Positions 1 through 7,820 of a stretch of 42,483 nucleotides of DNA are shown here, in pieces. The translations under genes were made by a program, and so were the position numbers. The stretch is from an uncultured Prevotellaceae bacterium (GTDB taxonomy: Bacteria; Bacteroidota; Bacteroidia; Bacteroidales; Bacteroidaceae). The stretch covers positions 1 to 42,483 of the forward strand of contig ONKB01000113.1 in the NCBI GenBank assembly GCA_900318305.1, written 5' to 3'. The notes under the pieces were generated by a model. The model was not told the DNA's origin and made no database searches. It saw nothing but the letters and a program-made list of their open reading frames with translations. Positions within the stretch are counted from its first letter, which is position 1. Each line of letters begins with the position of its first letter.

Positions 1-99
1 ACTGGGCCCACTGGGGCAAATGGGAGATGGGCCAGGCTTAGAGGCTCAAGTTAGCACATTAGGCTCATTGGGCCCAGTGCTCTCAAGTGGCTCATTAGG
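1..99. repeat. Degenerate intergenic repeats at window edge
   Basis: The 8-base palindrome TGGGCCCA occurs at 3-10 and 69-76. Its flanks extend it to a perfect inverted pair, ACTGGGCCCA at 1-10 and TGGGCCCAGT at 69-78. GGCTCA occurs three times, starting at 43, 62 and 89, and CTCATTGGG/CTCATTAGG at 64-72 and 91-99. No open frame is credible here. The array probably continues to the left of the window. Its function is unknown. Confidence 0.5.
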
Positions 100-136
100 A
101 AATAGACCTCATAAGATAGCAGAGGATAAGGAACAA

Positions 137-177
137 AAGAGAAACGGCATCCGAATAAACCGGACGCCGTTTCTCTT
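137..177 (-). terminator. Rho-independent terminator of pckA
   Basis: AAGAGAAACGGC at 137-148 pairs with GCCGTTTCTCTT at 166-177, with a small inner TCCG/CGGA stem. On the minus strand the hairpin follows the pckA stop codon by about 40 bases and runs into a short T tract (AAAA at 135-138 on the plus strand). Confidence 0.8.
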
Positions 178-215
178 ATTATAAGGAAATAAGTTTAAAG
201 TATTCCTTCCGTTTT

Positions 216-1829
216 TTAGAGTTTCGGGCCTGCAGCAACAAGAGCCTTGCCAGCTTCGTTGGTGGTGTACTTGTTGAAGTTCTTGATGAAACGACCTGCA
301 AGATCCTTAGCCTTCTCCTCCCATTCAGATGCGTTAGCATAAGTGTCGCGTGGATCAAGAATAGCCGGGTTTACATTGGGCAGAGATGTCGGCACCTCGA
401 AATCGAAGAACGGAATCTTCTTTGTCTCAGCCTTGAGGATAGAACCGTCAAGGATAGCATCGATGATACCACGAGTATCAGGAATTGAGATACGCTTGCC
501 TGTACCATTCCAACCTGTATTAACAAGATATGCCTTAGCACCACTCTTCTGCATTTTCTTTACGAGCTCCTCAGCATATTTAGTTGGGTGAAGCTCCAAG
601 AAAGCCTGACCGAAGCAAGCGGAGAAAGTAGGAGTCGGCTCTGTGATACCACGCTCCGTACCAGCAAGTTTTGCAGTAAAGCCAGAGAGGAAGTAGTACT
701 GAGTCTGCTCAGGAGTAAGGATAGATACTGGAGGCAGTACACCGAAAGCATCAGCAGAAAGGAAGATGACATTCTTGGCAGCAGGACCTGCGCTCTTGCC
801 GGCAACTTTCTTCACAATCTTTTCAATGTGGTCAATTGGATAAGATACACGGGTATTCTCTGTTACACTCTTGTCAGCAAAGTCAATCTTACCATTCTTA
901 TCAACAGTTACGTTCTCAAGAAGAGCGTTACGCTTGATGGCACCATAGATGTCGGGCTCATTTTCCTTAGAGAGGTTGATAACCTTGGCATAGCAGCCAC
1001 CTTCGAGGTTGAATACACCCTCGTCGTCCCAACCGTGCTCGTCATCACCAATGAGGAGACGCTTCGGGTCGGTTGACAAAGTGGTCTTACCTGTTCCAGA
1101 AAGACCAAAGAAGATAGCGGTGTTCTTGCCTTCCATATCAGTATTGGCAGAGCAATGCATAGAAGCTATTCCCTGGAGAGGGAGATAATAGTTCTGCATA
1201 GAGAACATACCTTTCTTCATTTCACCACCATACCAGGTGTTGATGATAACTTGCTCACGGCTGGTTGTGTTGAAGGCAACACATGTATCTGAGTTAAGAC
1301 CGAGTTCCTTGTAGTTCTCTACCTTTGCCTTAGAAGCATTGAAGATAACGAAGTTTGGCTCAAAATTAGCAAGTTCAGCTTCAGTCGGCTGGATGAACAT
1401 ATTCTTAATGAAGTGTGCCTGCCAAGCTACCTCTACGATAAAACGTACAGCAAGGCGGGTAGCCTCATTAGCGCCACAGAAAGCATCTACTACATAGAGA
1501 TTCTTGTTGGAGAGTTCCTTGATAGCGATATCCTTCACCTTAGCCCATACGGCTTCAGTCATTGGGTGGTTGTCGTTCTTATAACCCTCAGTAGTCCACC
1601 AAACCTTATCGTGGCTCTGTGCATCGTCAACGATATACTTGTCCTTAGGAGAACGACCTGTGAAAACACCTGTCATCACGTTTACTGCGCCAAGCTCAGT
1701 TTCCTGACCTACCTCATAACCTGTGAGAGAAGGGTCTATTTCAGCTTTGTAAAGCTCTTCAAAAGAAGGGTTGTGAGCTATCACGGTTGAACCTGTGATA
1801 CCATACTTTGTTAAATCTACTTTTGCCAT
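216..1829 (-). CDS. pckA: Phosphoenolpyruvate carboxykinase (ATP)
   Basis: This enzyme interconverts oxaloacetate plus ATP with phosphoenolpyruvate, CO2 and ADP in the cytoplasm. In Bacteroidales it usually runs towards CO2 fixation on PEP, feeding the succinate pathway. The 537-residue length matches the ATP-dependent family (about 530-540). The kinase P-loop [10 protein letters not shown] lies near residue 241 and is followed by the metal-binding stretch [18 protein letters not shown] and [10 protein letters not shown] are further family blocks, and the N-terminal half carries the substrate-site segment TGRSPKDK. The start is supported by a promoter about 75 bases upstream and by the family-like N terminus. 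The gene is monocistronic: it has its own promoter and a strong terminator. All catalytic blocks are intact. Confidence 0.97.
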   Translation of the reverse strand: MAKVDLTKYGITGSTVIAHNPSFEELYKAEIDPSLTGYEVGQETELGAVNVMTGVFTGRSPKDKYIVDDAQSHDKVWWTTEGYKNDNHPMTEAVWAKVKDIAIKELSNKNLYVVDAFCGANEATRLAVRFIVEVAWQAHFIKNMFIQPTEAELANFEPNFVIFNASKAKVENYKELGLNSDTCVAFNTTSREQVIINTWYGGEMKKGMFSMQNYYLPLQGIASMHCSANTDMEGKNTAIFFGLSGTGKTTLSTDPKRLLIGDDEHGWDDEGVFNLEGGCYAKVINLSKENEPDIYGAIKRNALLENVTVDKNGKIDFADKSVTENTRVSYPIDHIEKIVKKVAGKSAGPAAKNVIFLSADAFGVLPPVSILTPEQTQYYFLSGFTAKLAGTERGITEPTPTFSACFGQAFLELHPTKYAEELVKKMQKSGAKAYLVNTGWNGTGKRISIPDTRGIIDAILDGSILKAETKKIPFFDFEVPTSLPNVNPAILDPRDTYANASEWEEKAKDLAGRFIKNFNKYTTNEAGKALVAAGPKL

Positions 1830-1902
1830 AAAATTATTATTTACAAATTATTTATTAAACTTCTCATTATAAGCCCTTTCAAAGGGTCTTCTTTTCCGAG
1901 TG

Positions 1903-1934
1903 CAAAATTACGAATTTTGTTGGCTTCTTACAAG
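1903..1934 (-). promoter_or_regulatory. Bacteroidetes-type promoter of pckA
   Basis: Read on the minus strand, TAATTTTG (plus-strand CAAAATTA, 1903-1910) matches the -7 consensus TAnnTTTG. A near-match to the -33 TTTG box (CTTG, plus-strand CAAG at 1931-1934) sits 20 bases upstream. The roughly 70-base leader contains the perfect palindrome CCCTTTCAAAGGG at 1874-1886, a possible leader hairpin. Confidence 0.6.
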
Positions 1935-2003
1935 AGTTTCTTTCTATAATTTTTTGTAAAATGCACTCCTTTAAATATTTTTATCCTTTGGTCGTTACTT
2001 TTG

Positions 2004-3092
2004 CTATTTTGGGGTTTCAAATAATTCTTCAAGCTGACGAGAGACTCTCTCCAAAGATGAAACAATCTGTTCGTCTTCAGGTTGTAGCAGCAAAGCCTTC
2101 TCATAGGATTCCTTGGCAGTCACCAGGAAATCAGCGTAGGTTTGTTTCTCAAACTTCTCTTTCGAAATTCCTGAAATATATGCTGATGCCTTCTGCTCAA
2201 AACAATAGCCCAGACAGATATAGCCGATAGAAAAATCCTGGTCAAGAGCCACACTTCTTTTATAGGCCTTTACTGCCTCATCATACTGTTTTCCTTCTTG
2301 GCACAAATAACCTTTGAGGAACCAATTATAATAATTGCCTGAGTCATTTCTCAAAGCCAAATCAGTTATCCTCACTGCTTCATCCCGTCGGGACGTTGAA
2401 CAATAATGCTCCACCATATTTCCCAGAAAAGAACCATTGTCGTCAGAACACAGCAAAATGCCTTCAAACAAAGTTGTCTCATATTGTGCCGTATCGCCCA
2501 TCTGTTTACAAGCCTCAGCTTTCAGTTCCAGGACATCCTTATAGTTTTCCTTATTCTTTATTCCCCACTCGGCATATTTAAGTACCGTTTTATAATCCTT
2601 ATTCCTAAATGCAGAAGCCATCGCATAGAAAGCCACATCAGAAAGCAAAGCGTCCGATTCTATCGTTCTCTTTCCAGAGAACAATCTTGAAGATGTGAAA
2701 TCAATATATATTGAGAACATCCTCTGTGCCTTATCATAGATGGATTTGTCAAACATATATAATCCGCCGTCTATCAAATAAGGACAGGCTTTCATTAACC
2801 TCTGGGTGTTTTTCTCCCTGTAAAGCGGCTTTGTATTATCGCACGCTGCAGCTTTCGAGTCGCACACATCGCACGCCATACATGCGGCAAACATCTCCAC
2901 CACATTGTCATAAAACATCGTAGTATCTGCAGGCTGCCGGTGATGAAGCCTTTTATGGCTCCTTGCCACAAGTGCCGCTTCTCTTTCCCCCTGCTTGTTA
3001 AGTATTTTTGCTTGTTCCCTTATGTTGTCTCCCTCAGCAAAAACCTCTGCGAGAAACAACCAAGGCAATAAGAGACAGAACCATTTTTTCAT
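2004..3092 (-). CDS. Exported TPR-repeat protein
   Basis: A 362-residue protein with an N-terminal signal peptide (MKKWFCLLLPWLFLAEVFAE), so it is probably periplasmic or outer-membrane associated. The middle and C-terminal parts consist of helical tetratricopeptide-like repeats, for example segments beginning KDYKTVLKYAEWGIKNKE and EGKQYDEAVKAYKRSVALDQ. Such repeats bind protein partners. A cysteine-rich stretch near residues 70-90 (CMACDVCDSKAAACD) is unusual and might form disulphides or bind metal. It is the last gene of the five-gene minus-strand operon, and its ATG overlaps the stop codon of the serine hydrolase gene by four bases, implying coupled translation. The specific partner is unknown, and no enzyme motif is seen. 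Confidence 0.8.
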   Translation of the reverse strand: MKKWFCLLLPWLFLAEVFAEGDNIREQAKILNKQGEREAALVARSHKRLHHRQPADTTMFYDNVVEMFAACMACDVCDSKAAACDNTKPLYREKNTQRLMKACPYLIDGGLYMFDKSIYDKAQRMFSIYIDFTSSRLFSGKRTIESDALLSDVAFYAMASAFRNKDYKTVLKYAEWGIKNKENYKDVLELKAEACKQMGDTAQYETTLFEGILLCSDDNGSFLGNMVEHYCSTSRRDEAVRITDLALRNDSGNYYNWFLKGYLCQEGKQYDEAVKAYKRSVALDQDFSIGYICLGYCFEQKASAYISGISKEKFEKQTYADFLVTAKESYEKALLLQPEDEQIVSSLERVSRQLEELFETPK

Positions 3093-4252
3093 TTTATGTC
3101 TCTCAGCACAAGACTTTTATACATTCGTTGGAGAACACCTTTTATAATATTGGTTTTCTTGTCAGAAGCATACCCATGGGCGCCGTTGCTCATCATGACG
3201 AAACCATATTTTTTCTCAGGATTGAAATACATGGCACTCCGCATGCCGTAAGCCCCTCCCGTATGTCCTACCAGTTCTACGCCAGGAGAGTATTGGGTCA
3301 TCCTGTTCAAAGTCAAACCATAGTTTTCATCGGCGGAGCGTGGGGTCTGCATATTCTTTGACGATGCCTCAGAGATGATTCTTATGCCATCGGGTGTTGT
3401 CCCGTAATTCATGTGCATTATCATATACTTTGCCAAATCTAAAGCAGACAGTTTCATGCCTCCTGTCGGAGAAAACAAAATGGCGTCCCGACCCATGACA
3501 TACCTGGAAATTTCCTCACTACGAGGATTGTATGCCGATTTATCGACACAGGTGTATTTCCCGTTGCCATATTCATACAAGCTGGCAAATTTCTTGCTGT
3601 CCAATGAATCAACACAATATCCGCCATACAATCCCAGAGGGCGTAAAATATGTTTTACGACATATTGGTCAAAACGTTCTCCTGATAATTTCTCCAGAAA
3701 AGATCCGCTAAGGTTCAAATTCAAATTACAATACTCATAACCTTTGCCTGGCTCATAGTCATTATAACATTTCGCATAATTGGGATTCTTCTCCGGATTG
3801 ATGACATCCAGGGAATCATAATAGCCCTGGCTGTCGTTTATGCTTGATGTGTGGGACAAGAGCATTTCAAGTGTTATTACCTTGTCGGGATACTTAGGAT
3901 TGCGAATGGTAAAGCCGGCTAACTGGCTGACGTCGGTATCCAAGGTGACTTTGCCTTGCTCAACCAGCTGCATCAGACTGGTTGTGGTGAAAGACTTGGA
4001 TATCGAAGCAATCCTAAACAGCGTATTCTCCTGAAGAGGTTCCCTGGTTTCCATATTTTTCACACCAAACTGATTGTGATAGACAATCTTGTTGCCCTTT
4101 ACAAACACAACGGCAAGTCCCACATTCTCCATCTCCTCACGGAAAGCCTGCACTTCTGCCTCAAAGTTGGCGACACATTTCTTAAAACTCTTGCGTGCCT
4201 GCACCGGGAAAGCAACACAGACAATGAACAAAAAACATATATACTTTTTCAC
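3089..4252 (-). CDS. Beta-lactamase-fold serine hydrolase (class C/DD-peptidase-like)
   Basis: A 387-residue protein with a signal peptide ending near residue 19. It carries the three serine beta-lactamase/penicillin-binding motifs: SISK (S83 to K86, the SxxK nucleophile and base), YCN (Y174-N176, the YxN motif) and HTG near residue 331. Members of this family act as D-Ala-D-Ala carboxypeptidases, esterases, peptidases or class C-like beta-lactamases. Sequence alone does not tell which, and the operon context of exported proteins without ampR or other resistance genes argues against a dedicated resistance enzyme. It lies 12 bases after the phosphoesterase gene and overlaps the TPR gene by four bases. 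Confidence 0.85.
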   Translation of the reverse strand: MKKYICFLFIVCVAFPVQARKSFKKCVANFEAEVQAFREEMENVGLAVVFVKGNKIVYHNQFGVKNMETREPLQENTLFRIASISKSFTTTSLMQLVEQGKVTLDTDVSQLAGFTIRNPKYPDKVITLEMLLSHTSSINDSQGYYDSLDVINPEKNPNYAKCYNDYEPGKGYEYCNLNLNLSGSFLEKLSGERFDQYVVKHILRPLGLYGGYCVDSLDSKKFASLYEYGNGKYTCVDKSAYNPRSEEISRYVMGRDAILFSPTGGMKLSALDLAKYMIMHMNYGTTPDGIRIISEASSKNMQTPRSADENYGLTLNRMTQYSPGVELVGHTGGAYGMRSAMYFNPEKKYGFVMMSNGAHGYASDKKTNIIKGVLQRMYKSLVLRDIK

Positions 4253-4264
4253 GGTTATGATATT

Positions 4265-5389
4265 TTAGAACAAAGATGACTTAAATCCTTCCGGGTAATG
4301 ATAATCCTGCTGCTTCTCTTTGGTAAAAAGCCTTATCCACGACCTGAAGCCTGCTTCCTTCTCTGAAAACTCAAAAAGGCGCACTCCTCCCGGCTTCAAA
4401 TTATTGTACACCGAATTATAACCGCTGAAGCGGCCATATATCAGGAACTTATTCATATACATCAACGCACAGTCGCTATCATGATCATGGCCGAACACAA
4501 AAGCATCGATGTCTCCCCGTTCTACCGTTGCAGAGAATAAACCCGAGTTATATAAAGAAGAGCCGGGTTCTTCGCCGAAATTACCTCTCAATATCCGTTT
4601 CGTATCTCTCAGACCATCATTGTATTCCCTTACAGGAATATGCATAAACATCATGCCGGGAACATTCTCCCCACCATTTTGTTGCTTGAAGTATTCACTC
4701 TTCTTACAATACCACTCTATCTGGTCATGACGAATGAAATCATAACATGTCGGTTTCTCCGCAAACTTCCTGCCGGAATCCAACAGATAGAAAACTCTTT
4801 TCAACTTGTTGTCCTTTGTTGACAACGTAATAATATTATTCGAACAATTATGTATGCCTGGTATTGACGGGGTATTGATATTTGACGGCAATGTCCTCAC
4901 ATAGTCGAACACCTCCTGGCGCGTCAGCCCAAACTCCTCATCATGATTACCCAAAGTAACGGCAAAAGGGATATGGAGTTTTGCCATAGGAGACAAGATA
5001 TATTTCAAATTCTCTTTAGCCGGAGCCGAATAGATGATATCTCCTGTATGTATCACCAGGTCGGGTTTTTCTTCTTCCAGCATTGACGTGATATTCCGCA
5101 ATGCTTCCTCGGCAAATTCCTGCGTCGCCATTCTCAATCGCCCTTCATGGTTCTCATGGACACCCACAAAATGGGTATCAGCGATTTGCATGACCTTGAA
5201 TTTGCCCGAGTTATTAAACTTGAAGTCAGGTATGCCGGCCGTAGTGTCCATATCTGTGTTGGAGCCACCACGAACAACTTTTCCCAAAGTTCCTCCTATC
5301 ATTTGCTCCGGGGACAGGGCCAATGTTGTCGCAACAGCAAACCCTTTGGCTGTCTTCTTCAAAAACTCTCTTCTGTCAAACGCTTTCAT
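4265..5389 (-). CDS. Exported calcineurin-like metallophosphoesterase
   Basis: A 374-residue protein with the full metallophosphoesterase signature: DTH (D71-H73), GD at 116-117, GNHD at 147-150, a later MHIP, and GHDHD. These residues bind the two-metal centre that hydrolyses phosphoesters. The N terminus (RREFLKK followed by a hydrophobic Ala-rich stretch) resembles a Tat-type or Sec-type export signal. Whether the organism has Tat cannot be seen here. The family includes Dcr2/purple-acid-phosphatase-like enzymes acting on phosphoproteins or small phosphoesters; the real substrate is unknown. It follows the CotH-family kinase gene with a gap of only 3 bases, so the two are very likely co-translated. 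Confidence 0.88.
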   Translation of the reverse strand: MKAFDRREFLKKTAKGFAVATTLALSPEQMIGGTLGKVVRGGSNTDMDTTAGIPDFKFNNSGKFKVMQIADTHFVGVHENHEGRLRMATQEFAEEALRNITSMLEEEKPDLVIHTGDIIYSAPAKENLKYILSPMAKLHIPFAVTLGNHDEEFGLTRQEVFDYVRTLPSNINTPSIPGIHNCSNNIITLSTKDNKLKRVFYLLDSGRKFAEKPTCYDFIRHDQIEWYCKKSEYFKQQNGGENVPGMMFMHIPVREYNDGLRDTKRILRGNFGEEPGSSLYNSGLFSATVERGDIDAFVFGHDHDSDCALMYMNKFLIYGRFSGYNSVYNNLKPGGVRLFEFSEKEAGFRSWIRLFTKEKQQDYHYPEGFKSSLF

Positions 5390-5392
5390 TTC

Positions 5393-6748
5393 CTATTTTA
5401 TTTCCTGGCCTTGAAGATTATACATCTTACCATTTCGTACGATTACAATCCTATTGTTGATGACACATTTATAACTACGCGACGGATTGTCTTTCTTCAC
5501 CATGATGTCATGTATGCCCGCAGGGTTGTCGCCATACTTCTTATCCATAAAAGCAAAACGCCGGTCTATCCAATTATAAATATACTGCTCCTCAGCGTCA
5601 ATATCCAACTCTATACCATTTACTCCACTCCACCGGGCTTTCTCCCGTTCCCATGCACCGGTACTTCTAAACAAGGTGAAATAATCTGAAAAATACTTCT
5701 TGAATCTCTCTGGAGTAAAATAGGTCTGGCGTAATTCCTGATACCGTTCTTTGTATGTCTTATCCAATCCAGTATAAACATATTGCATCAAATAGCTCAC
5801 CCAGTTAAACCATGTTTCTGTTTCAACCTCGGCACAAAGTGTATCTGACGTCCACGACCGGCCCCAGGAGTGGTCTAAATCCCAGGGGGCAATACTCATT
5901 TTCTGGTTTGCTTCTGTAATATCATAGCAATATATATACATATTCTTGCATATATTGTCATCTGCCATCAGGAACTCAACAAACAAGAAATAGTCTTCCC
6001 ACACGGGGAGATCAAATTTGTCCTTGAAATGTGAGTTGACTTCAATAGAATCGCTAAAAGTCATCCAATAAACATCATCTACCAATGGTTTCCAATCTAT
6101 CGGCTCTCCTTCCTCCACATCGGGGTATGACACCTCTAAGGAATGCCATGTAGCAGAATTGTTATTGTATTCATAGTAGGTCTCATCTTCAGAATGCAGA
6201 GAAGACCAACCGTTTGACTTATACAACATTCCCTTAGGAGTCTTGCCTTTGAATTTTTTCAGTTTCAGCTGTTTCCTGTCGATTTTCTCGGTAAAACAAT
6301 ACAAACCCCAATACTCATTATTCAAATAAACTTCCACAAATTTCCCATGAGTGCCATTCTGGGTCTCAGGATTTAATTCAGAGACATAAGACTTCCGGGA
6401 GAAATCGTTCCACAAGTCTGTAGAGACCCGGTTGCGCATTCGTGCTTTGTCGATTGTCATCGCATCCAAAATCCAGGAATTGTCTGAGCGCATGCCCAAC
6501 AGGGCCGAGTCTAATTTTTCTCCTTTCTCATCCTGCAATTTAATTGCAAACGATTTTTTATCATAAGACAACGACGTGCTTCCACGATAACGTATTTCTA
6601 TCGGCAACACTTTTCCATCATCCAACTGAAATGTACCTGAACTGAACGTTGTTGAGAGATTCTCCCCAGTCAACCTTATTACTGGCAACTGAGCCCTCGT
6701 CAACAGGACACTACACAAACACAACCATATAACTGATAATACTCGCAT
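5393..6748 (-). CDS. CotH-family secreted kinase-like protein
   Basis: A 451-residue protein with a signal peptide (cleavage near residue 19-20, TRAQ). Family features in order are an RG-S-T-S block at 55-60 followed by KKSF at 64-67, GLYCFTEKID at 148-157, D264-N265 with a later N269, and WDLD at 289-292. The last two blocks correspond to the catalytic and metal-binding residues of CotH-type atypical protein kinases, known from Bacillus spore coats and eukaryote-like secreted kinases. The C terminus (IVIVRNGKMYNLQGQEIK) resembles the short tails common on exported Bacteroidetes proteins, possibly a T9SS sorting tail. It lies 15 bases after the propeller-like gene and 3 bases before the phosphoesterase gene. 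Kinase activity and target are inferred, not shown. Confidence 0.82.
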   Translation of the reverse strand: MRVLSVIWLCLCSVLLTRAQLPVIRLTGENLSTTFSSGTFQLDDGKVLPIEIRYRGSTSLSYDKKSFAIKLQDEKGEKLDSALLGMRSDNSWILDAMTIDKARMRNRVSTDLWNDFSRKSYVSELNPETQNGTHGKFVEVYLNNEYWGLYCFTEKIDRKQLKLKKFKGKTPKGMLYKSNGWSSLHSEDETYYEYNNNSATWHSLEVSYPDVEEGEPIDWKPLVDDVYWMTFSDSIEVNSHFKDKFDLPVWEDYFLFVEFLMADDNICKNMYIYCYDITEANQKMSIAPWDLDHSWGRSWTSDTLCAEVETETWFNWVSYLMQYVYTGLDKTYKERYQELRQTYFTPERFKKYFSDYFTLFRSTGAWEREKARWSGVNGIELDIDAEEQYIYNWIDRRFAFMDKKYGDNPAGIHDIMVKKDNPSRSYKCVINNRIVIVRNGKMYNLQGQEIK

Positions 6749-6763
6749 AGGCTCATTACAGAA

Positions 6764-7735
6764 TTATTTTAGCTTCACATCCCACCAGGAACCAACGCCC
6801 TTGTTCTCGCCATAGATGCAACGGGATGTGATGATGAAACGACGAGCCTTTTCGTCCAAGGCCAAACCCTCACACTCGTCGGTAATATTCGTTGTCAGGG
6901 TGGTGTTTATTCTCTTTTTCTCAACGTCATAGTCGTGTATCTTTCCTAGCGTTGAACGTTTGGCATTTGTTCCCCAACCGACAAGGAAATAAATATGCCC
7001 ATTCCTGTACTCACAATCTTGGAGGGTTCCGTCATTAGGAATCTCTACAGGATCTTTTTCGTTGACATATCCCTCAGCATCAATATCGTTCATATTGAAA
7101 CTCGTGATGCAATAGGTGTCGGTAGCATAGCCTTTTTTCACATAGCCGATAACCCAGCCGCGGTTTCCCTCAAAATCCCATGCACAGATAATGTCATCAT
7201 AGCGGTTCCTGAATTTTATTCGCTTCACAAGGTAATCGTGTTCTATATCTACCACATCCACAAACTCATAATTATCCTTGTCGTCAACAGCTTCAACGGT
7301 ATTCTTAGGCTTCATGTGACCAGTTGCATACACCAACGGTATGGTTGTCGTAACTTTCTCGCCATTCAATTTAACATAGGTTTTCTGATTGCTGAAAGCA
7401 ATACTGCCAAAATGGGTTTCTGTTGCCCCCTGATATTGAAATTGTTTTTTTGTTTCCAGTAACTTGCCCGTCTTGGAGTGATATATCAACAATCCCTTGC
7501 CTTTGTCATAGAACTGGTAAAGTTTGCCTTCATACAAAGCAGCTCCCTGCATAGACAATTTCTCGTAATTAGCAAACATCTCCTGCTTTCTGTTCCACGT
7601 GAAATGATTTCGGTTATTACTGAAATCAATACGGGCTCCAGAGTAGGTCCCTGCCTGTATTCCAATAATCGTTGGCTGAGCATATATAGCTGACACTATC
7701 ATCACAAGACCTGTGACCGACAATAATCTCTTCAT
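6764..7735 (-). CDS. Exported protein of unknown function, beta-propeller-like
   Basis: A 323-residue protein with a clear signal peptide (MKRLLSVTGLVMIVSAIYAQ). The rest is rich in short alternating hydrophobic strands and recurrent aromatic/Gly turns such as LYEGKLYQFYDKG, YRNGHIYFLVGWG and ECEGLALDEKARRFIITS. The last resembles the EGLA block of SdiA-regulated or phytase-like propeller proteins. I read it as a six- or seven-bladed propeller, but no catalytic set is identifiable. It is the first gene of the five-gene minus-strand operon and stands divergent to the activase gene. A weak minus-strand -7-like element (plus-strand CGAAAATA, 7774-7781, one mismatch) lies about 40 bases upstream. 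Confidence 0.65.
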   Translation of the reverse strand: MKRLLSVTGLVMIVSAIYAQPTIIGIQAGTYSGARIDFSNNRNHFTWNRKQEMFANYEKLSMQGAALYEGKLYQFYDKGKGLLIYHSKTGKLLETKKQFQYQGATETHFGSIAFSNQKTYVKLNGEKVTTTIPLVYATGHMKPKNTVEAVDDKDNYEFVDVVDIEHDYLVKRIKFRNRYDDIICAWDFEGNRGWVIGYVKKGYATDTYCITSFNMNDIDAEGYVNEKDPVEIPNDGTLQDCEYRNGHIYFLVGWGTNAKRSTLGKIHDYDVEKKRINTTLTTNITDECEGLALDEKARRFIITSRCIYGENKGVGSWWDVKLK

Positions 7736-7792
7736 TTTTATGTCTTTCTATTCCTTACAGATTAATTAGATAGCGAAAATACTAATTTTTCG

Positions 7793-7800
7793 TAAATTTG
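7793..7800 (+). promoter_or_regulatory. -7 element for the activase gene
   Basis: TAAATTTG fits TAnnTTTG exactly. No good -33 TTTG is visible. The element sits so close to the ATG at 7806 that transcription would begin at or just after it, which favours the in-frame ATG at 7821 as the translation start unless the mRNA is leaderless. Confidence 0.5.
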
Positions 7801-7820
7801 CATAAATGTTTTCAGAAAAA

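Noticed and set aside
3089-4252. Dedicated beta-lactam resistance gene
   Set aside because: The motifs fit the broad serine hydrolase family, and the operon context has nothing to do with resistance.
7806-7820. Earlier ATG for the activase
   Set aside because: It begins five bases after the end of the -7 box, so it is used only if the transcript is leaderless; the ATG at 7821 is preferred.
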